Assembly: GCA_029561355.1 (NCBI GenBank)
Contig: JAKQJD010000197.1
Location: 1 to 44,396 of the forward strand
DNA from: Bacteroidota bacterium
GTDB taxonomy: Bacteria; Bacteroidota; Bacteroidia; Chitinophagales; Saprospiraceae
DNA: 44,396 nt
Reading direction: 5' to 3'
Shown here one piece after another: positions 1-8,975 of this stretch. Numbering within the stretch: position 1 is the first letter of the stretch; each line of letters starts with the position of its first letter. The position numbers and the translations under genes are program-made. The notes below the pieces were generated by a model. The model saw nothing but the letters and a program-made list of their open reading frames with translations, was not told the origin of the DNA and searched no databases.

Positions 1-563
1 ACCGACAGCAGCAGAAAAAAGGCCGAGTATGCCGCATCGCGGTAGCGGCCCGTTTGCTGGTATTTAAAAAACCAGCCCATGCCCCAGATGCTGCCGAACA
101 AGGCCAGGTCATCGGGAATAGGGTTCATAGTGTAATAGTAAAACAGCGGGGAAAAGTTGAACGCCCAGGCCAGCAACCCCGCCAAAACGTCGTCTTTAAA
201 AAGCGTGCGCCCCAGAAAAAACATGCCCCACACCGAGCCCAGTCCGAGCAAAAACAAACAGGTCCGCGTAATCATGATCGACTCGCCCAGCACCTTGTGC
301 ACGCAGGCGATGCACCACTGCATGAGCGGGAATTCGTAGCGGTAAATCGTGTTCGGTCCCAGATTGGTGATGTTCACCCGCGGGTTCAGGATATTGAAAT
401 CGTGGCGGTAAAAATTCTGGATATTCAGTTGCGTCTGCGACTGCCGCCACAGGTGAATACCCAGCAGGTCGGTATGGAAAATACGCCAGTGCATGGCCAG
501 GCTCAGCAGCGGAATGATCCAGAACAGGTGGCGGACGTTTTTTTTGGAAAAAATCTGTTTCAT
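1..563 (-). CDS. GT-C type membrane glycosyltransferase-like protein, C-terminus outside window
   Basis: An open reading frame on the minus strand starts with ATG at 563 and stays open to the window edge, giving 187 visible codons. The start lies only 2 bases after the stop of the upstream gene (566-2464), which argues for an operon and translational coupling. The visible protein opens MKQIFSKKN, has a hydrophobic segment near residues 12-24, then a lumenal-type loop with the motif HLWRQSQT, followed by further hydrophobic segments (LFLLGLGSVWGMFFLG and later). A first periplasmic loop with a WRQ-type motif after TM1 is common in polyprenyl-phosphate-dependent GT-C enzymes such as GT39/ArnT-like proteins; this is family knowledge, not proof of substrate. 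Function in glycosylation of cell-surface material is inferred. Partial only because of the window edge. Confidence 0.7.
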   Translation of the reverse strand, partial: MKQIFSKKNVRHLFWIIPLLSLAMHWRIFHTDLLGIHLWRQSQTQLNIQNFYRHDFNILNPRVNITNLGPNTIYRYEFPLMQWCIACVHKVLGESIMITRTCLFLLGLGSVWGMFFLGRTLFKDDVLAGLLAWAFNFSPLFYYYTMNPIPDDLALFGSIWGMGWFFKYQQTGRYRDAAYSAFFLLLS

Positions 564-565
564 GG

Positions 566-2464
566 TCAATCGGGCAGTATTTCCACTTTGAAATTTTGAA
601 TGTAAATGGGCTCTGTGGAGTTGTTCCAGATGCAGGTGCCGATTTTATCCTTGCTGGATTTTCCTTTCGGCAATTTTTCAACGAAGCGATAGGAATGCCA
701 GGTCCGGGCCGGCGAACTATCATTTTTCAGCGGCTCGCCCCGCCAATCGTAAGTGATATAATCGGATTCCAGACTAAAAACGAGCACTCCGGGAATATCG
801 CGCCCTTCTTTTTCACAGTATGCGTCGAACGTAATCACCAGACTGCCTTCTTTTTTAAAGCTGCCCAATCCGGACCTGAATGCGTAAGAATACTGCTGTT
901 GCGCATCGATCCTGGCGGCTGTTCTGCCGCCTATTTCCACTACGTTTGCATTTTCGGATTGCTTGTCCCAGGTATAAAGAAAACGCCAGTCAGTCTGCAC
1001 CGAATCCGGATTTACATAAAAAGCATGGGTGATATTGCTCGGTTCATTTTTCGTACTTCCTTCAAATACGCCGATCTCCACGAGCCTTTTATCCTGCTGG
1101 AGTTTTTCCAGAGGCACCTTGCCCTCGAAAGGGAAAAACCATTTGTCGCACAGCACGATACTGTTGGGCGGCACCGGCTCGCCCGAATGCAGGCGCCAGG
1201 CCTCCCGGGTGTGGTAGCCGTCAAATACGTCGAGGCCCAGCGGCAGCGCGGCTGAATACGCCTCGATGTAGTAGACGTTTTCCGATTTATTTGGAAATTT
1301 TTGAAGAATCGCTTCGGAAGCCTTGTAAACCGACAGTTGAGCCGCGTTCAAACCGAAGTCGGCGCTCCAACTCAGTCGGCCGAAAAACGACCAGGCCAAT
1401 CCCGCCAGAAACAGCGCCAGCGCCACCTGTTCGGCACGGCGATGGATCATGGAAAAGCCGATCGCCAATAGGTTCCATCCACGCAGGCAAATAAGCAGGA
1501 TGGCCGGCATAATACCCAGCAGCACCCGCAGCATACCGAAAGAGTTGAAAATGCCTTTCCACCAGAAAATGGAATGTGCGGCAAAATAAGACAGAAACAT
1601 CCCGTAGACCAGCCAGGCCTCGTCGCGCGCAAACGCATCGCGGAACCACTGCCCGCCTGCAACCAGCTTAAAAAAGCCATACAACAACCCGCAGATCAAC
1701 ATTAAACACAAGGCAATGCCAATCACACTCGGCATATTATTGATGAAATGATCCCAGGGCCCGCTGCCGTAAGCGGAACTGAGCCCCCGGTATGTCATTT
1801 TATTAAATATCCACCAGAAATCCCCGTGTACGGGTTTGCCGGCAAAACCCATCACCACGTGCCCTACCGGAAACAACAAAATATACAGATAGTGCCTGCG
1901 CCAAAGAGCGTACAACAACAGCGGACATAAAATGATAAGTCCTTCCGAACGCACAAACGGCAAAAACGAGAACAGCAGATAGGCGACCACGTACTGTTGC
2001 CGCAGCATGAGCAACAGTGATACCGACAGCCATGCGGCGAACATGGGCTCGGTCAGTCCCGACAGGGTATGCGTCACATTCATCGGCGCCAGAATGGCAA
2101 AAACGGGCAGTAACCAGCGGTTTTTGATGCCAAAATGTTCGGCGATGTGAATCGTGCAGTACAATTGAATACTCCAGAAGCCAACGTTCAGGAGTTTTAC
2201 GCCGGTGATGCCGAGCTGCGCGAACGGGGAGGCCACCATCACAAAAAGCGGCTTGGCCCAGTGGTTAAAAAAGTTGACGGGGTGTATGAAAGCGTAACGT
2301 GCGAACAGGTAGTGGTAAACGCTGTCGCCATCATCGCCTGTGCCTTCGGCAATCAGCGCGAGCAAAACCATAATGGTTGCTGCAACGACTAATGCCAGAT
2401 ATGGGCGGTTTTGTTTTTGTAAGAGCCAGGTAACCGGGCTGCTGCTATTCAAGATTGGCTGCAT
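566..2464 (-). CDS. Polytopic GT-C/mannosyltransferase-like membrane protein
   Basis: This 632-residue protein has about ten hydrophobic segments in residues 25-365 and a soluble C-terminal part of about 260 residues. An acidic DDGDSVYH motif follows the first membrane segment, in the position where GT-C glycosyltransferases carry catalytic acidic residues. The soluble tail has beta-rich sequence (for example near residues 520-630) and could be a carbohydrate-binding-like domain exposed in the periplasm. It is the second of three consecutive minus-strand GT-C-like genes: 42 bp after 2507-4033 and 2 bp before the gene at 563. Donor (probably polyprenyl-phosphate sugar) and acceptor are unknown. 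The membrane topology is clear; the enzyme class is inferred from topology, motif position and neighbours. Confidence 0.65.
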   Translation of the reverse strand: MQPILNSSSPVTWLLQKQNRPYLALVVAATIMVLLALIAEGTGDDGDSVYHYLFARYAFIHPVNFFNHWAKPLFVMVASPFAQLGITGVKLLNVGFWSIQLYCTIHIAEHFGIKNRWLLPVFAILAPMNVTHTLSGLTEPMFAAWLSVSLLLMLRQQYVVAYLLFSFLPFVRSEGLIILCPLLLYALWRRHYLYILLFPVGHVVMGFAGKPVHGDFWWIFNKMTYRGLSSAYGSGPWDHFINNMPSVIGIALCLMLICGLLYGFFKLVAGGQWFRDAFARDEAWLVYGMFLSYFAAHSIFWWKGIFNSFGMLRVLLGIMPAILLICLRGWNLLAIGFSMIHRRAEQVALALFLAGLAWSFFGRLSWSADFGLNAAQLSVYKASEAILQKFPNKSENVYYIEAYSAALPLGLDVFDGYHTREAWRLHSGEPVPPNSIVLCDKWFFPFEGKVPLEKLQQDKRLVEIGVFEGSTKNEPSNITHAFYVNPDSVQTDWRFLYTWDKQSENANVVEIGGRTAARIDAQQQYSYAFRSGLGSFKKEGSLVITFDAYCEKEGRDIPGVLVFSLESDYITYDWRGEPLKNDSSPARTWHSYRFVEKLPKGKSSKDKIGTCIWNNSTEPIYIQNFKVEILPD

Positions 2465-2506
2465 GTTTTATTTGAAATAATAGGCAGGCAAGGTACTGAA
2501 ATTGTT

Positions 2507-4033
2507 TTATTTGAATTCTTCCGCTATAATCAGCACATCCGGGTTGGCGGCCACGTATCCGGGAAGTTCCTTTCCCTTGTGCGCCTGAAATACTGCGATT
2601 TTATATCCGGCTGAAAGCAAAGAATCGAGGTCTTTTTCCGAGGGGCACCAGCTGTGCGCATTGTACCGGTTGTAAAACATCATATCGATGTCTTCGTAAC
2701 TTTTACAGTTAAAAACGAGGTAGTTTTCCGGCAAATTGTGGTTTTTTTTGAAGATGCATGTATTGGCAATTTTGGCATTCCGCTCTTCATCGGAAGCGCT
2801 GCGGCTGTCCAGAATAGCTGCCGGCCGCAGGGTAGAGAGTGCAAAAACAAGCAAAACGGGTAGGTGCATCCATTGTTTGTTCAGGGAAAGCCGGTCCAGT
2901 AACTGCAGGAAACGATGGATTCCGATAGCCGTCACCGTTAGCAGTATCGGGCAAACGATGTATACGAATGCAGGCATTTTGGTTTGTACCACAAAAGAAA
3001 AAAAGCCGTACACCACAGCCGCCATCGCCAGCATTGGAATTGTCAGGCTGGTTTTCGAAAATGACTTTGAGAAGAGCGTTAAAAATCCTGCCGCCAAAAA
3101 CGGAAGCAGCAGGTTGCCGTATTGCAGCGTCCATTCCTGAAAATGAAATCGCCAGTCTTCCGTTACGTATGCACCCAGTTTTTCGGTGATATGCTGGTAA
3201 TTGTAGCCGTATTCGTAAGCACTTTCCTGCGGGAATGCGTGCAGAATGTACAATTGCCAGGGCAAAGCGATAGCAGTGGCAACGGCCGGAGCCGCCAGCA
3301 GATCGCGATAGTTTTTCCAAACGAGTCGCTGTTCTTTTTGTAAAACAATCCACAATCCCCAGCCGCCGAACACTAAAAGCGCGGTAAGCCATTTCACCAG
3401 AATGGCGCAGCCGACAAAACACCCGATCAGTATCGCCCAGCGCCACGACCGCTCGCGGCTGTACTCGCAAAACGCCCAGATGCTACCGGTCACGTAGGCT
3501 GTGAAAACGATATCGTTGTGGTCGAGACTCATGGCGCCCGACACCATTTCAATTTGAAACCAGGAAAATGCACTGAGCAATGCAGCGATGTAGGCGGTGT
3601 TGAACTGCCCGGTCCAGATCAGCGCGATGCGGTAAATGCACCACACCATTCCTGCACTGAGCAGAGCACTGGGGAGGCGTACTGCTATTTCGTTTACTCC
3701 AAATATTTTCATGGACAGCGCCATCTGCCACATAAACAGCGGTTGTTTGTGCAGCCAGATGTGGTTGCAGCACCAGGAAGTGTAATCGTAAGACAGCACC
3801 GGATGTACCCGCAGCATGGGCCTGAACGGGTCGGTCATCATGTTTTTTGCTACGAGGGCGTGGAATTTTTCATCCCAGTCGTGGAGGAAAGGATCCATCG
3901 CTGCTACACCCAGGCGTAACAGAAATGCGCCCCCCGTCAAAAGCCACATAGATATCTGTTCCCGCTTTTTTATATAAGCACAAAGACTGGCCGCTACCGG
4001 CAGGAAAGCGAGAAAGAATAACCAGTTGCCCAT
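2507..4033 (-). CDS. GT39/ArnT-like glycosyltransferase
   Basis: A 508-residue multi-pass membrane protein. Just after the second hydrophobic segment it has DWDEKFHALVAKNM, followed by a HKQPLFMW motif near residue 115. This D-E then H-K-P arrangement is typical of ArnT/PMT-like (GT39) enzymes, in which the acidic pair and the KP loop form the lipid-phosphate-sugar site. Hydrophobic segments continue to about residue 405, and a soluble tail of about 100 residues ends the protein. It is the first gene of the minus-strand glycosyltransferase operon. Its likely role is transfer of a sugar from a polyprenyl-phosphate carrier to lipid A, protein or another surface glycan on the periplasmic side; the acceptor cannot be told from sequence. 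Confidence 0.8.
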   Translation of the reverse strand: MGNWLFFLAFLPVAASLCAYIKKREQISMWLLTGGAFLLRLGVAAMDPFLHDWDEKFHALVAKNMMTDPFRPMLRVHPVLSYDYTSWCCNHIWLHKQPLFMWQMALSMKIFGVNEIAVRLPSALLSAGMVWCIYRIALIWTGQFNTAYIAALLSAFSWFQIEMVSGAMSLDHNDIVFTAYVTGSIWAFCEYSRERSWRWAILIGCFVGCAILVKWLTALLVFGGWGLWIVLQKEQRLVWKNYRDLLAAPAVATAIALPWQLYILHAFPQESAYEYGYNYQHITEKLGAYVTEDWRFHFQEWTLQYGNLLLPFLAAGFLTLFSKSFSKTSLTIPMLAMAAVVYGFFSFVVQTKMPAFVYIVCPILLTVTAIGIHRFLQLLDRLSLNKQWMHLPVLLVFALSTLRPAAILDSRSASDEERNAKIANTCIFKKNHNLPENYLVFNCKSYEDIDMMFYNRYNAHSWCPSEKDLDSLLSAGYKIAVFQAHKGKELPGYVAANPDVLIIAEEFK

Positions 4034-4089
4034 ATTGGTGAGTTGAATTTTAATATTGGGAGTGCAAATAAATGAATAATCCTGCGCCT

Positions 4090-4110
4090 CCTGAAAAGCA
4101 AGTTTTCAGG
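4090..4110. other. Small perfect stem-loop in divergent intergenic gap
   Basis: CCTGAAAA and TTTTCAGG form a perfect 8-bp stem with a 5-base loop. It lies 57 bp upstream of the GT39-like gene (minus) and 123 bp upstream of the cytochrome gene (plus), so it is not at a gene end. It could be an operator-like dyad or a chance structure. No function is claimed. Confidence 0.3.
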
Positions 4111-4232
4111 CACTTTTAACTATTACCGTTAATATTCGATATTCGCACATCAATAGCCTTCACATTGCCTTATGCACCTTCCATAACCCCTTTGTACCCC
4201 TTGTGATTTAAAAAAAACACCTGCCAGGAAAA

Positions 4233-7226
4233 ATGAAAAAAACGATCCTTCTCCTCCCTGCCCTGCTCTTCGGCTTCACCCTCCTGCCTTCCGGCGATCC
4301 CGAAGACGAACTCCGCAAACCCGAAAACGCCGTCAAAAACCTGCGCGTCGCCGACGGCCTGCAAGCCCAACTTTTCGCCTCCGAGCCTATGATGACCAAC
4401 CCCACGGACATGGACATCGACGACCGTGGGCGCATCTGGCTTTGTGAAGCCTACAACTACCGCCCCGAGATCAACGGCAACCCCACGAAAAAGGAAGGCG
4501 ATCGTATTCTGATCCTCGAAGACACCGATGGCGACGGAAAGGCTGATAAAAGCACCGTCTTTTACCAGGGCCCGGAGGTGGAATCGCCGCTCGGTATCTG
4601 GGTGATGGGCAACCGCGCGCTGGTATCGCAAAGCCCGTATATGTGGCTGTTCACCGACGAGGACGGCGACGATAAAGCCGACAAAAAAGAGATCATTCTC
4701 CAGGGCGTCGGCGGGCACCAGCACGATCACGGCTTACACGCAGTGGTGTTCGGCCCCGACGGAAAGTTCTATTTCAATTTCGGAAATGCCGGTGAAATGC
4801 TCCAGGACAGCAAGGGCCAGACTATCAAAGACGCCGACGGGAAGGAAATCGACCCGAAAAATTACCGCCAGGGCATGGTGTTCCGCTGCGACGCCGATTT
4901 TACACACTTCGAAGTGCTCGGGCATAATTTCCGCAACAACTACGAGGTCGCGCCCGACAGTTACGGCACCCTCTGGCAGTCCGACAACGACGACGACGGC
5001 AACAAGGGTGTGCGCATCAACTACGTGATGGAATACGGCAACTACGGCTACACCGACGAAATGACGGGCGCCGGCTGGCAGGTGAACCGCACCAATATAG
5101 AACCCGAAATCCCGCGCCGCCACTGGCACCTCAACGACCCCGGCGTGGTGCCCAACCTCCTGCAAACCGGCGCGGGCTCGCCCTGCGGCATGCTCGTATA
5201 CGAAGGTGACCTGCTGCCCGAACTTTATCGCGGCCACCCCATTCACGCCGACGCCGGCCCCAACGTGGTGCGCGCCTACCTGACACAGCCCGAGGGTGCA
5301 GGTTATAAATCGATGATTTCCAATATCATAGAAAGCCCCGTGGACCAGTGGTTCCGGCCCAGCGATGTATGCGTGGCGCCCGACGGCTCTCTGTTTATCT
5401 CCGACTGGTACGACCCCGGCGTGGGCGGACACCAGGCGGGCGACCAGAACCGAGGCCGGGTTTTTCGTGTAGCGCCGCCGTCGGCAGCCCGTTACACGGT
5501 TCCCAAATTCGATTTTTCCACGGCAGAAGGCGCCGTCACAGCCCTGCAAAATGCCAATATGTCGGTGCGCTGGAAAGCCTGGAACGCGCTGCACCAGATG
5601 GGTGAGTCGGCCGAACCTGCTTTGAACAAATTATTTCATTCCGCCGCCGCGCCGCACCTGCGCGCCCGCGCCCTCTGGCTGCTGCTGAAAAGCGCCGATC
5701 CGCTGCCTTATTTCCACTCGGCCGTCATCGACCGCGATGCCAACATCAACATAGTGGCTATCCGGGCTGCCCGGCAGGGTGTGTTACCGTCGGTACCGCT
5801 TGCCGATCTGGCGCATCATCCCAATCCGCAGGTGCGCCGCGAAATTGCCCTGGCCCTCCACCACCAGAAATCGCCCAACGTACCAGGCATCTGGGCCACC
5901 CTCGCACAAAAATACGACGGCAAAGACCGCTGGTACCTCGAAGCGCTCGGCATCGCCGCCGACGGCCAATGGGAAGCCTGCCTGAGTGCCTGGCAAAAAG
6001 CGGGTGGGAGTATCCAGACGGCTGCCGGAAAAGACATCGTGTGGCGCGCCCGCTGCGCCACGGCCTGCATCTTGCTGGGTCAGTTGGCCACCGACAAAGA
6101 AACGCCGCTGGAACAACGCCTGCGGTATTTCCGGGCCTTCGATTTTCAAAATGCTGCGCAGGCCTCGCCCGTGCTGCTCAAAATTTTACGGGAAAATGCG
6201 GCTGATACGGCGCTTTCCACCCTCGCCCTGCGCCACCTCGACGTGGAACTGGTGAAAAAAACGCCCGATGCCAAAGCCGCTTTGAGCAGAATTATGGCAA
6301 GTATGCAAGGCGAGCAATACCTGGAATTTGCCGACAGATACCGCCTGCCGGAAGAAAATACGCGTCTTTTCCAACTGGTTTTAAAAGGTGAAAATGCTTC
6401 CCGCGCGTCCGACATTCTGCTGAAAAACCCTGCCGGACTGGCCATGTACAAACAAGCCATTCAGCAAAAACGCCCCGAAGAAGAAACCCTGAAACTGCTG
6501 GGCGCGCTCCGCTGGTCGGGCGGCAAGGAGCAACTCGCGATCCTGGAATCCGTGGCTTTCGACCGCAAGCGCGACGCTGCCCTGCGCCGCCAGGCCACCG
6601 AATGGATCGGTAACAGCTGGAACGGCGAAGAACGCACGCTCGAACTGCTGAAAAACAAAAAGATCGAAGCCCGCTTCATTCCCGCCGCCGTACAGGGCGT
6701 GAGTGGCGCCTGGCGCATGAACGTCCGCCTCGAAGCGGCCTCCTACCTCGGCGGCGCGGATGCCGGCGCTACGAAAAAAACGCCCGCCATTGCCGATCTC
6801 ATGGCCCTCACCGGCGATGCCGCCAAAGGTGCGCCGCTGTTTGAGCAATATTGCTCCAGTTGCCACCAGGTGAACGGAAAAGGCATCGATTACGGCCCGA
6901 AACTCAGCGAAATCGGCTCCAAACTGCCGCGCGAGGGGCAATACCTGGCTATTCTGCACCCCAACGCGGGTATCAGTTTCGGCTACGAAGGCTGGGAATT
7001 TAAAATGAAAAACGGCGATAAAGTCACCGGCCTCATCGCCAGCAAAACCGAAACGGAACTGGTGCTGAAAATGCCGGGCGGCACGTTCAAAACCTACAAA
7101 CAATCGGAAATTAACAGCCGGAAACAACTGCCCGATTCCATGATGCCTGCCGGTTTTCATATTGCCATGAAGGAACAGGAACTGGCGGATTTGGTCGAGT
7201 ACCTCATCGCTCTAAAAAAGAAGTGA
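4233..7226 (+). CDS. Secreted PVC-type dehydrogenase / HEAT / c-type cytochrome protein
   Basis: This 997-residue protein begins with a signal peptide (MKKTILLLPALLFGFTL). Residues of about 30-420 form a beta-propeller of the PVC-type membrane-bound dehydrogenase family, with repeated D-x-D-G-D-x-x-D loops (DTDGDGKADK, DEDGDDKADK) that look like calcium sites. Residues of about 430-840 are helical HEAT-like repeats. The C-terminal cytochrome c domain has one CSSCH heme motif at residues 874-878. This architecture is common in Planctomycetes, Verrucomicrobia and Bacteroidota, where it is linked to periplasmic sugar or alcohol oxidation; the actual substrate is unknown. The gene stands alone, divergent from the glycosyltransferase operon. 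Its final Lys-Lys-stop codons lie inside a 53-bp inverted repeat shared with the convergent EamA gene. Confidence 0.88.
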   Translation: MKKTILLLPALLFGFTLLPSGDPEDELRKPENAVKNLRVADGLQAQLFASEPMMTNPTDMDIDDRGRIWLCEAYNYRPEINGNPTKKEGDRILILEDTDGDGKADKSTVFYQGPEVESPLGIWVMGNRALVSQSPYMWLFTDEDGDDKADKKEIILQGVGGHQHDHGLHAVVFGPDGKFYFNFGNAGEMLQDSKGQTIKDADGKEIDPKNYRQGMVFRCDADFTHFEVLGHNFRNNYEVAPDSYGTLWQSDNDDDGNKGVRINYVMEYGNYGYTDEMTGAGWQVNRTNIEPEIPRRHWHLNDPGVVPNLLQTGAGSPCGMLVYEGDLLPELYRGHPIHADAGPNVVRAYLTQPEGAGYKSMISNIIESPVDQWFRPSDVCVAPDGSLFISDWYDPGVGGHQAGDQNRGRVFRVAPPSAARYTVPKFDFSTAEGAVTALQNANMSVRWKAWNALHQMGESAEPALNKLFHSAAAPHLRARALWLLLKSADPLPYFHSAVIDRDANINIVAIRAARQGVLPSVPLADLAHHPNPQVRREIALALHHQKSPNVPGIWATLAQKYDGKDRWYLEALGIAADGQWEACLSAWQKAGGSIQTAAGKDIVWRARCATACILLGQLATDKETPLEQRLRYFRAFDFQNAAQASPVLLKILRENAADTALSTLALRHLDVELVKKTPDAKAALSRIMASMQGEQYLEFADRYRLPEENTRLFQLVLKGENASRASDILLKNPAGLAMYKQAIQQKRPEEETLKLLGALRWSGGKEQLAILESVAFDRKRDAALRRQATEWIGNSWNGEERTLELLKNKKIEARFIPAAVQGVSGAWRMNVRLEAASYLGGADAGATKKTPAIADLMALTGDAAKGAPLFEQYCSSCHQVNGKGIDYGPKLSEIGSKLPREGQYLAILHPNAGISFGYEGWEFKMKNGDKVTGLIASKTETELVLKMPGGTFKTYKQSEINSRKQLPDSMMPAGFHIAMKEQELADLVEYLIALKKK

Positions 7227-7402
7227 GAAGTGAGAGGTGAGAAGTGAGAAGCGTAGAGTACACCGCTTCGATTAAGAAGTGAGAAGTGAGAGGTGAGAAG
7301 TGTAGAGTACACCGCTTTGCCCCGGAATATCTATAAACTAACACTTGGGCGAAGCGGTGTACTCTACGCATCTCACTTCTCACCTCTCACTTCTCACTTC
7401 TT
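7218..7402. repeat. 53-bp inverted repeat (one mismatch) spanning two convergent stop codons, with an extra direct copy
   Basis: Positions 7218-7270 and 7350-7402 are reverse complements over 53 bases with one mismatch. Each arm consists of repeated GTGAGAAGTGAGAGG-like words followed by GTAGAGTACACCGCTTCG. A third copy, in direct orientation and lacking a few bases, lies at about 7274-7316 in the 79-bp spacer. Both arms begin with AAGAAGTGA, which is read in frame as Lys-Lys-stop by the plus-strand cytochrome gene (stop 7224-7226) and by the minus-strand EamA gene (stop 7394-7396). The transcript could fold into a very strong hairpin and might act as a two-way terminator, but there is no clean U-tract. 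Confidence 0.85.
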
Positions 7403-8383
7403 AACAAAGGTGAGCATCCCAATTCCCCCCAGCACCACCGCCGTACCCACCAACTGCAGCGGCGTAACCGGCTCGCCCAGAAACACATACCCCAGCCCGA
7501 TCGTGGCAACCGGCCCCACGAACCCGATGATGCCCGAGTTATTGGCGCCCACGATGCGTATGCCTTCCACGATCAGAAAAGTGGGCAACACAGTGGCGAT
7601 GACCGCCAGCCAGCCGGACAACACATACACCTGCGTGGGGAAATGGAACAAATCGAAACCGTCGTGAAAACCCGACTGAATGACGGCCGGGAAAGTGGCC
7701 GCGATGACGGCATAACAAGTAAATTTGGCCGACCCGACCTTGTGCACGTATTCGCCCGTAAACACCACATAAAACGCATACGTGATGGCGCAGCCGAACA
7801 CCAGTGCCCCGCCCAGCAGCAAATTCCGCTGGTCGCCGAAACCTTTTTCGGCCACGAAAGCCAGTACGACGCCCACGTAAGTAATCACCAGCGCCGCATA
7901 TTGAACCAGTGTAATCCGCCTTTTAAAAAAGATGACCGACAGCACGAGCACGATGGTCGGATATGTGAACAACACCAGCCGCTCTACACCCGCTGTCACG
8001 TATTGCAGGCCCAGAAAATCGAGCATACTCGACACGTAATAACTCAGGATTCCCAGTCCGCTGATAGCCAGCCAGTCGCGGCGTGTGAGCAGCACATTGT
8101 CCGTGCGCCGGTGCAAATACACTGCTACGGCCACATAAAACGGCAACGCGAACAACATGCGCAGGGCAATAACCGACTGCGTATCCACGGCGTATCGGTA
8201 CATCAGTTTGATGATGATGGCTTTGGCCGAAAAGCAAATATTGGCAACGGCCAGGATCAAGATGCCGGGTAGCAGCGAGCGGCGGGCGGGAGCAAGAGGA
8301 GGTGCGTTCAAGCGCAGTAGTTTGTGTGTGGGCAAAGGTCGGTGTTTCGGAGGGGCGTTCAAAATGCGGTTCGAGGTTTTCAA
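7394..8383 (-). CDS. EamA/DMT-family transporter
   Basis: A protein of about 329 residues with ten predicted hydrophobic segments in two repeated halves, as in EamA (drug/metabolite transporter superfamily) permeases. The second half carries VGPVATIGLGYVFLGEPV, matching the conserved end of the EamA repeat in which a Gly-Glu-Pro precedes the last helix. Substrate is unknown; family members export amino acids, nucleotides or other small metabolites. No ATG lies before the first membrane segment. The frame opens with TTG at 8383 and other TTG codons follow, so the start is uncertain and the basic, proline-rich first 35 residues may be partly untranslated. The gene ends inside the 7218-7402 inverted repeat. 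Confidence 0.82.
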   Translation of the reverse strand: MKTSNRILNAPPKHRPLPTHKLLRLNAPPLAPARRSLLPGILILAVANICFSAKAIIIKLMYRYAVDTQSVIALRMLFALPFYVAVAVYLHRRTDNVLLTRRDWLAISGLGILSYYVSSMLDFLGLQYVTAGVERLVLFTYPTIVLVLSVIFFKRRITLVQYAALVITYVGVVLAFVAEKGFGDQRNLLLGGALVFGCAITYAFYVVFTGEYVHKVGSAKFTCYAVIAATFPAVIQSGFHDGFDLFHFPTQVYVLSGWLAVIATVLPTFLIVEGIRIVGANNSGIIGFVGPVATIGLGYVFLGEPVTPLQLVGTAVVLGGIGMLTFVKK

Positions 8384-8465
8384 CAGGCAGCGAAACAGAT
8401 AAATTCCACCTGTGAAATAAATCTGCGCATCAGAGCCGGCGTTCCATTGCCTTCCTGTACTGATT

Positions 8466-8875
8466 TTCGGCCGTTGTTGGCGTCCCCGCTAGGGGTGTAC
8501 GGAATGTTTACTCCGACATTCGGTTTGGTGTTTGATATTCGGTGTTCGGTGTTCGGTGTTAAAAAATATCGAATATCGAACACCGAATATCGAACTCCGA
8601 ATAAGGTGTAAATGGTTGAATGTAATAAGTTTTCAGCCGTTGTGGGCGACTCCGCCAAGGGCGACATTCGGTTCGGAGTTTGGTGTTCGATATTCGGTGT
8701 TCGGTGTTATTTACGAGGTGCCAACAGGTGACAACTTTACTTTTCCAATCCTTTCTATTTCAAAATAATACCTACTCTTACTTCGCAGATGTTACCTTCT
8801 CACTCAAAAAAATCACAATTTCTGGATTTTCAAACATTCCGTACACCCCTAGCGAGGACGCCAACAACGGCCGAA
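8466..8875. mobile_element. MITE-like element with 44-bp terminal inverted repeats, no coding capacity
   Basis: Positions 8466-8509 and 8832-8875 are reverse complements over 44 bases with one mismatch; the ends read TTCGGCCGTTGTTGGCG and its complement. The 322-bp interior has no plausible gene but contains nested repeats of TTCGGTGTTCGGTGTT and GAATATCGAACACCGAAT words (8513-8605, 8667-8711), and a degenerate internal copy of the terminal sequence near 8634-8665. The element fills most of the 8384-8975 gap between the EamA gene and the WG-repeat gene. I could not identify a target-site duplication. The structure resembles a non-autonomous inverted-repeat element, but mobility is inferred only from its form. 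Confidence 0.5.
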
Positions 8876-8975
8876 TAAATCTATGGTATTCAAATCTGTG
8901 CCATGACCTTTCGTGCCCTTATTTGCCGAAATCTCAGTACTTCGTTCCATGTTTTTGAAACTGACCACATTACCC

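Noticed and set aside
4734-5594. 286-codon open frame antisense within the PVC-type cytochrome gene
   Set aside because: The plus-strand frame carries the DxDGDxxD loops and CxxCH motif; the antisense product is low-complexity His/Val/Gly with no family features.
8532-8768. Small open frames in the repeat-rich gap between the EamA and WG genes
   Set aside because: They are read through TTCGGTGTTCGG-type repeats, overlap each other on both strands and show no protein-like composition.
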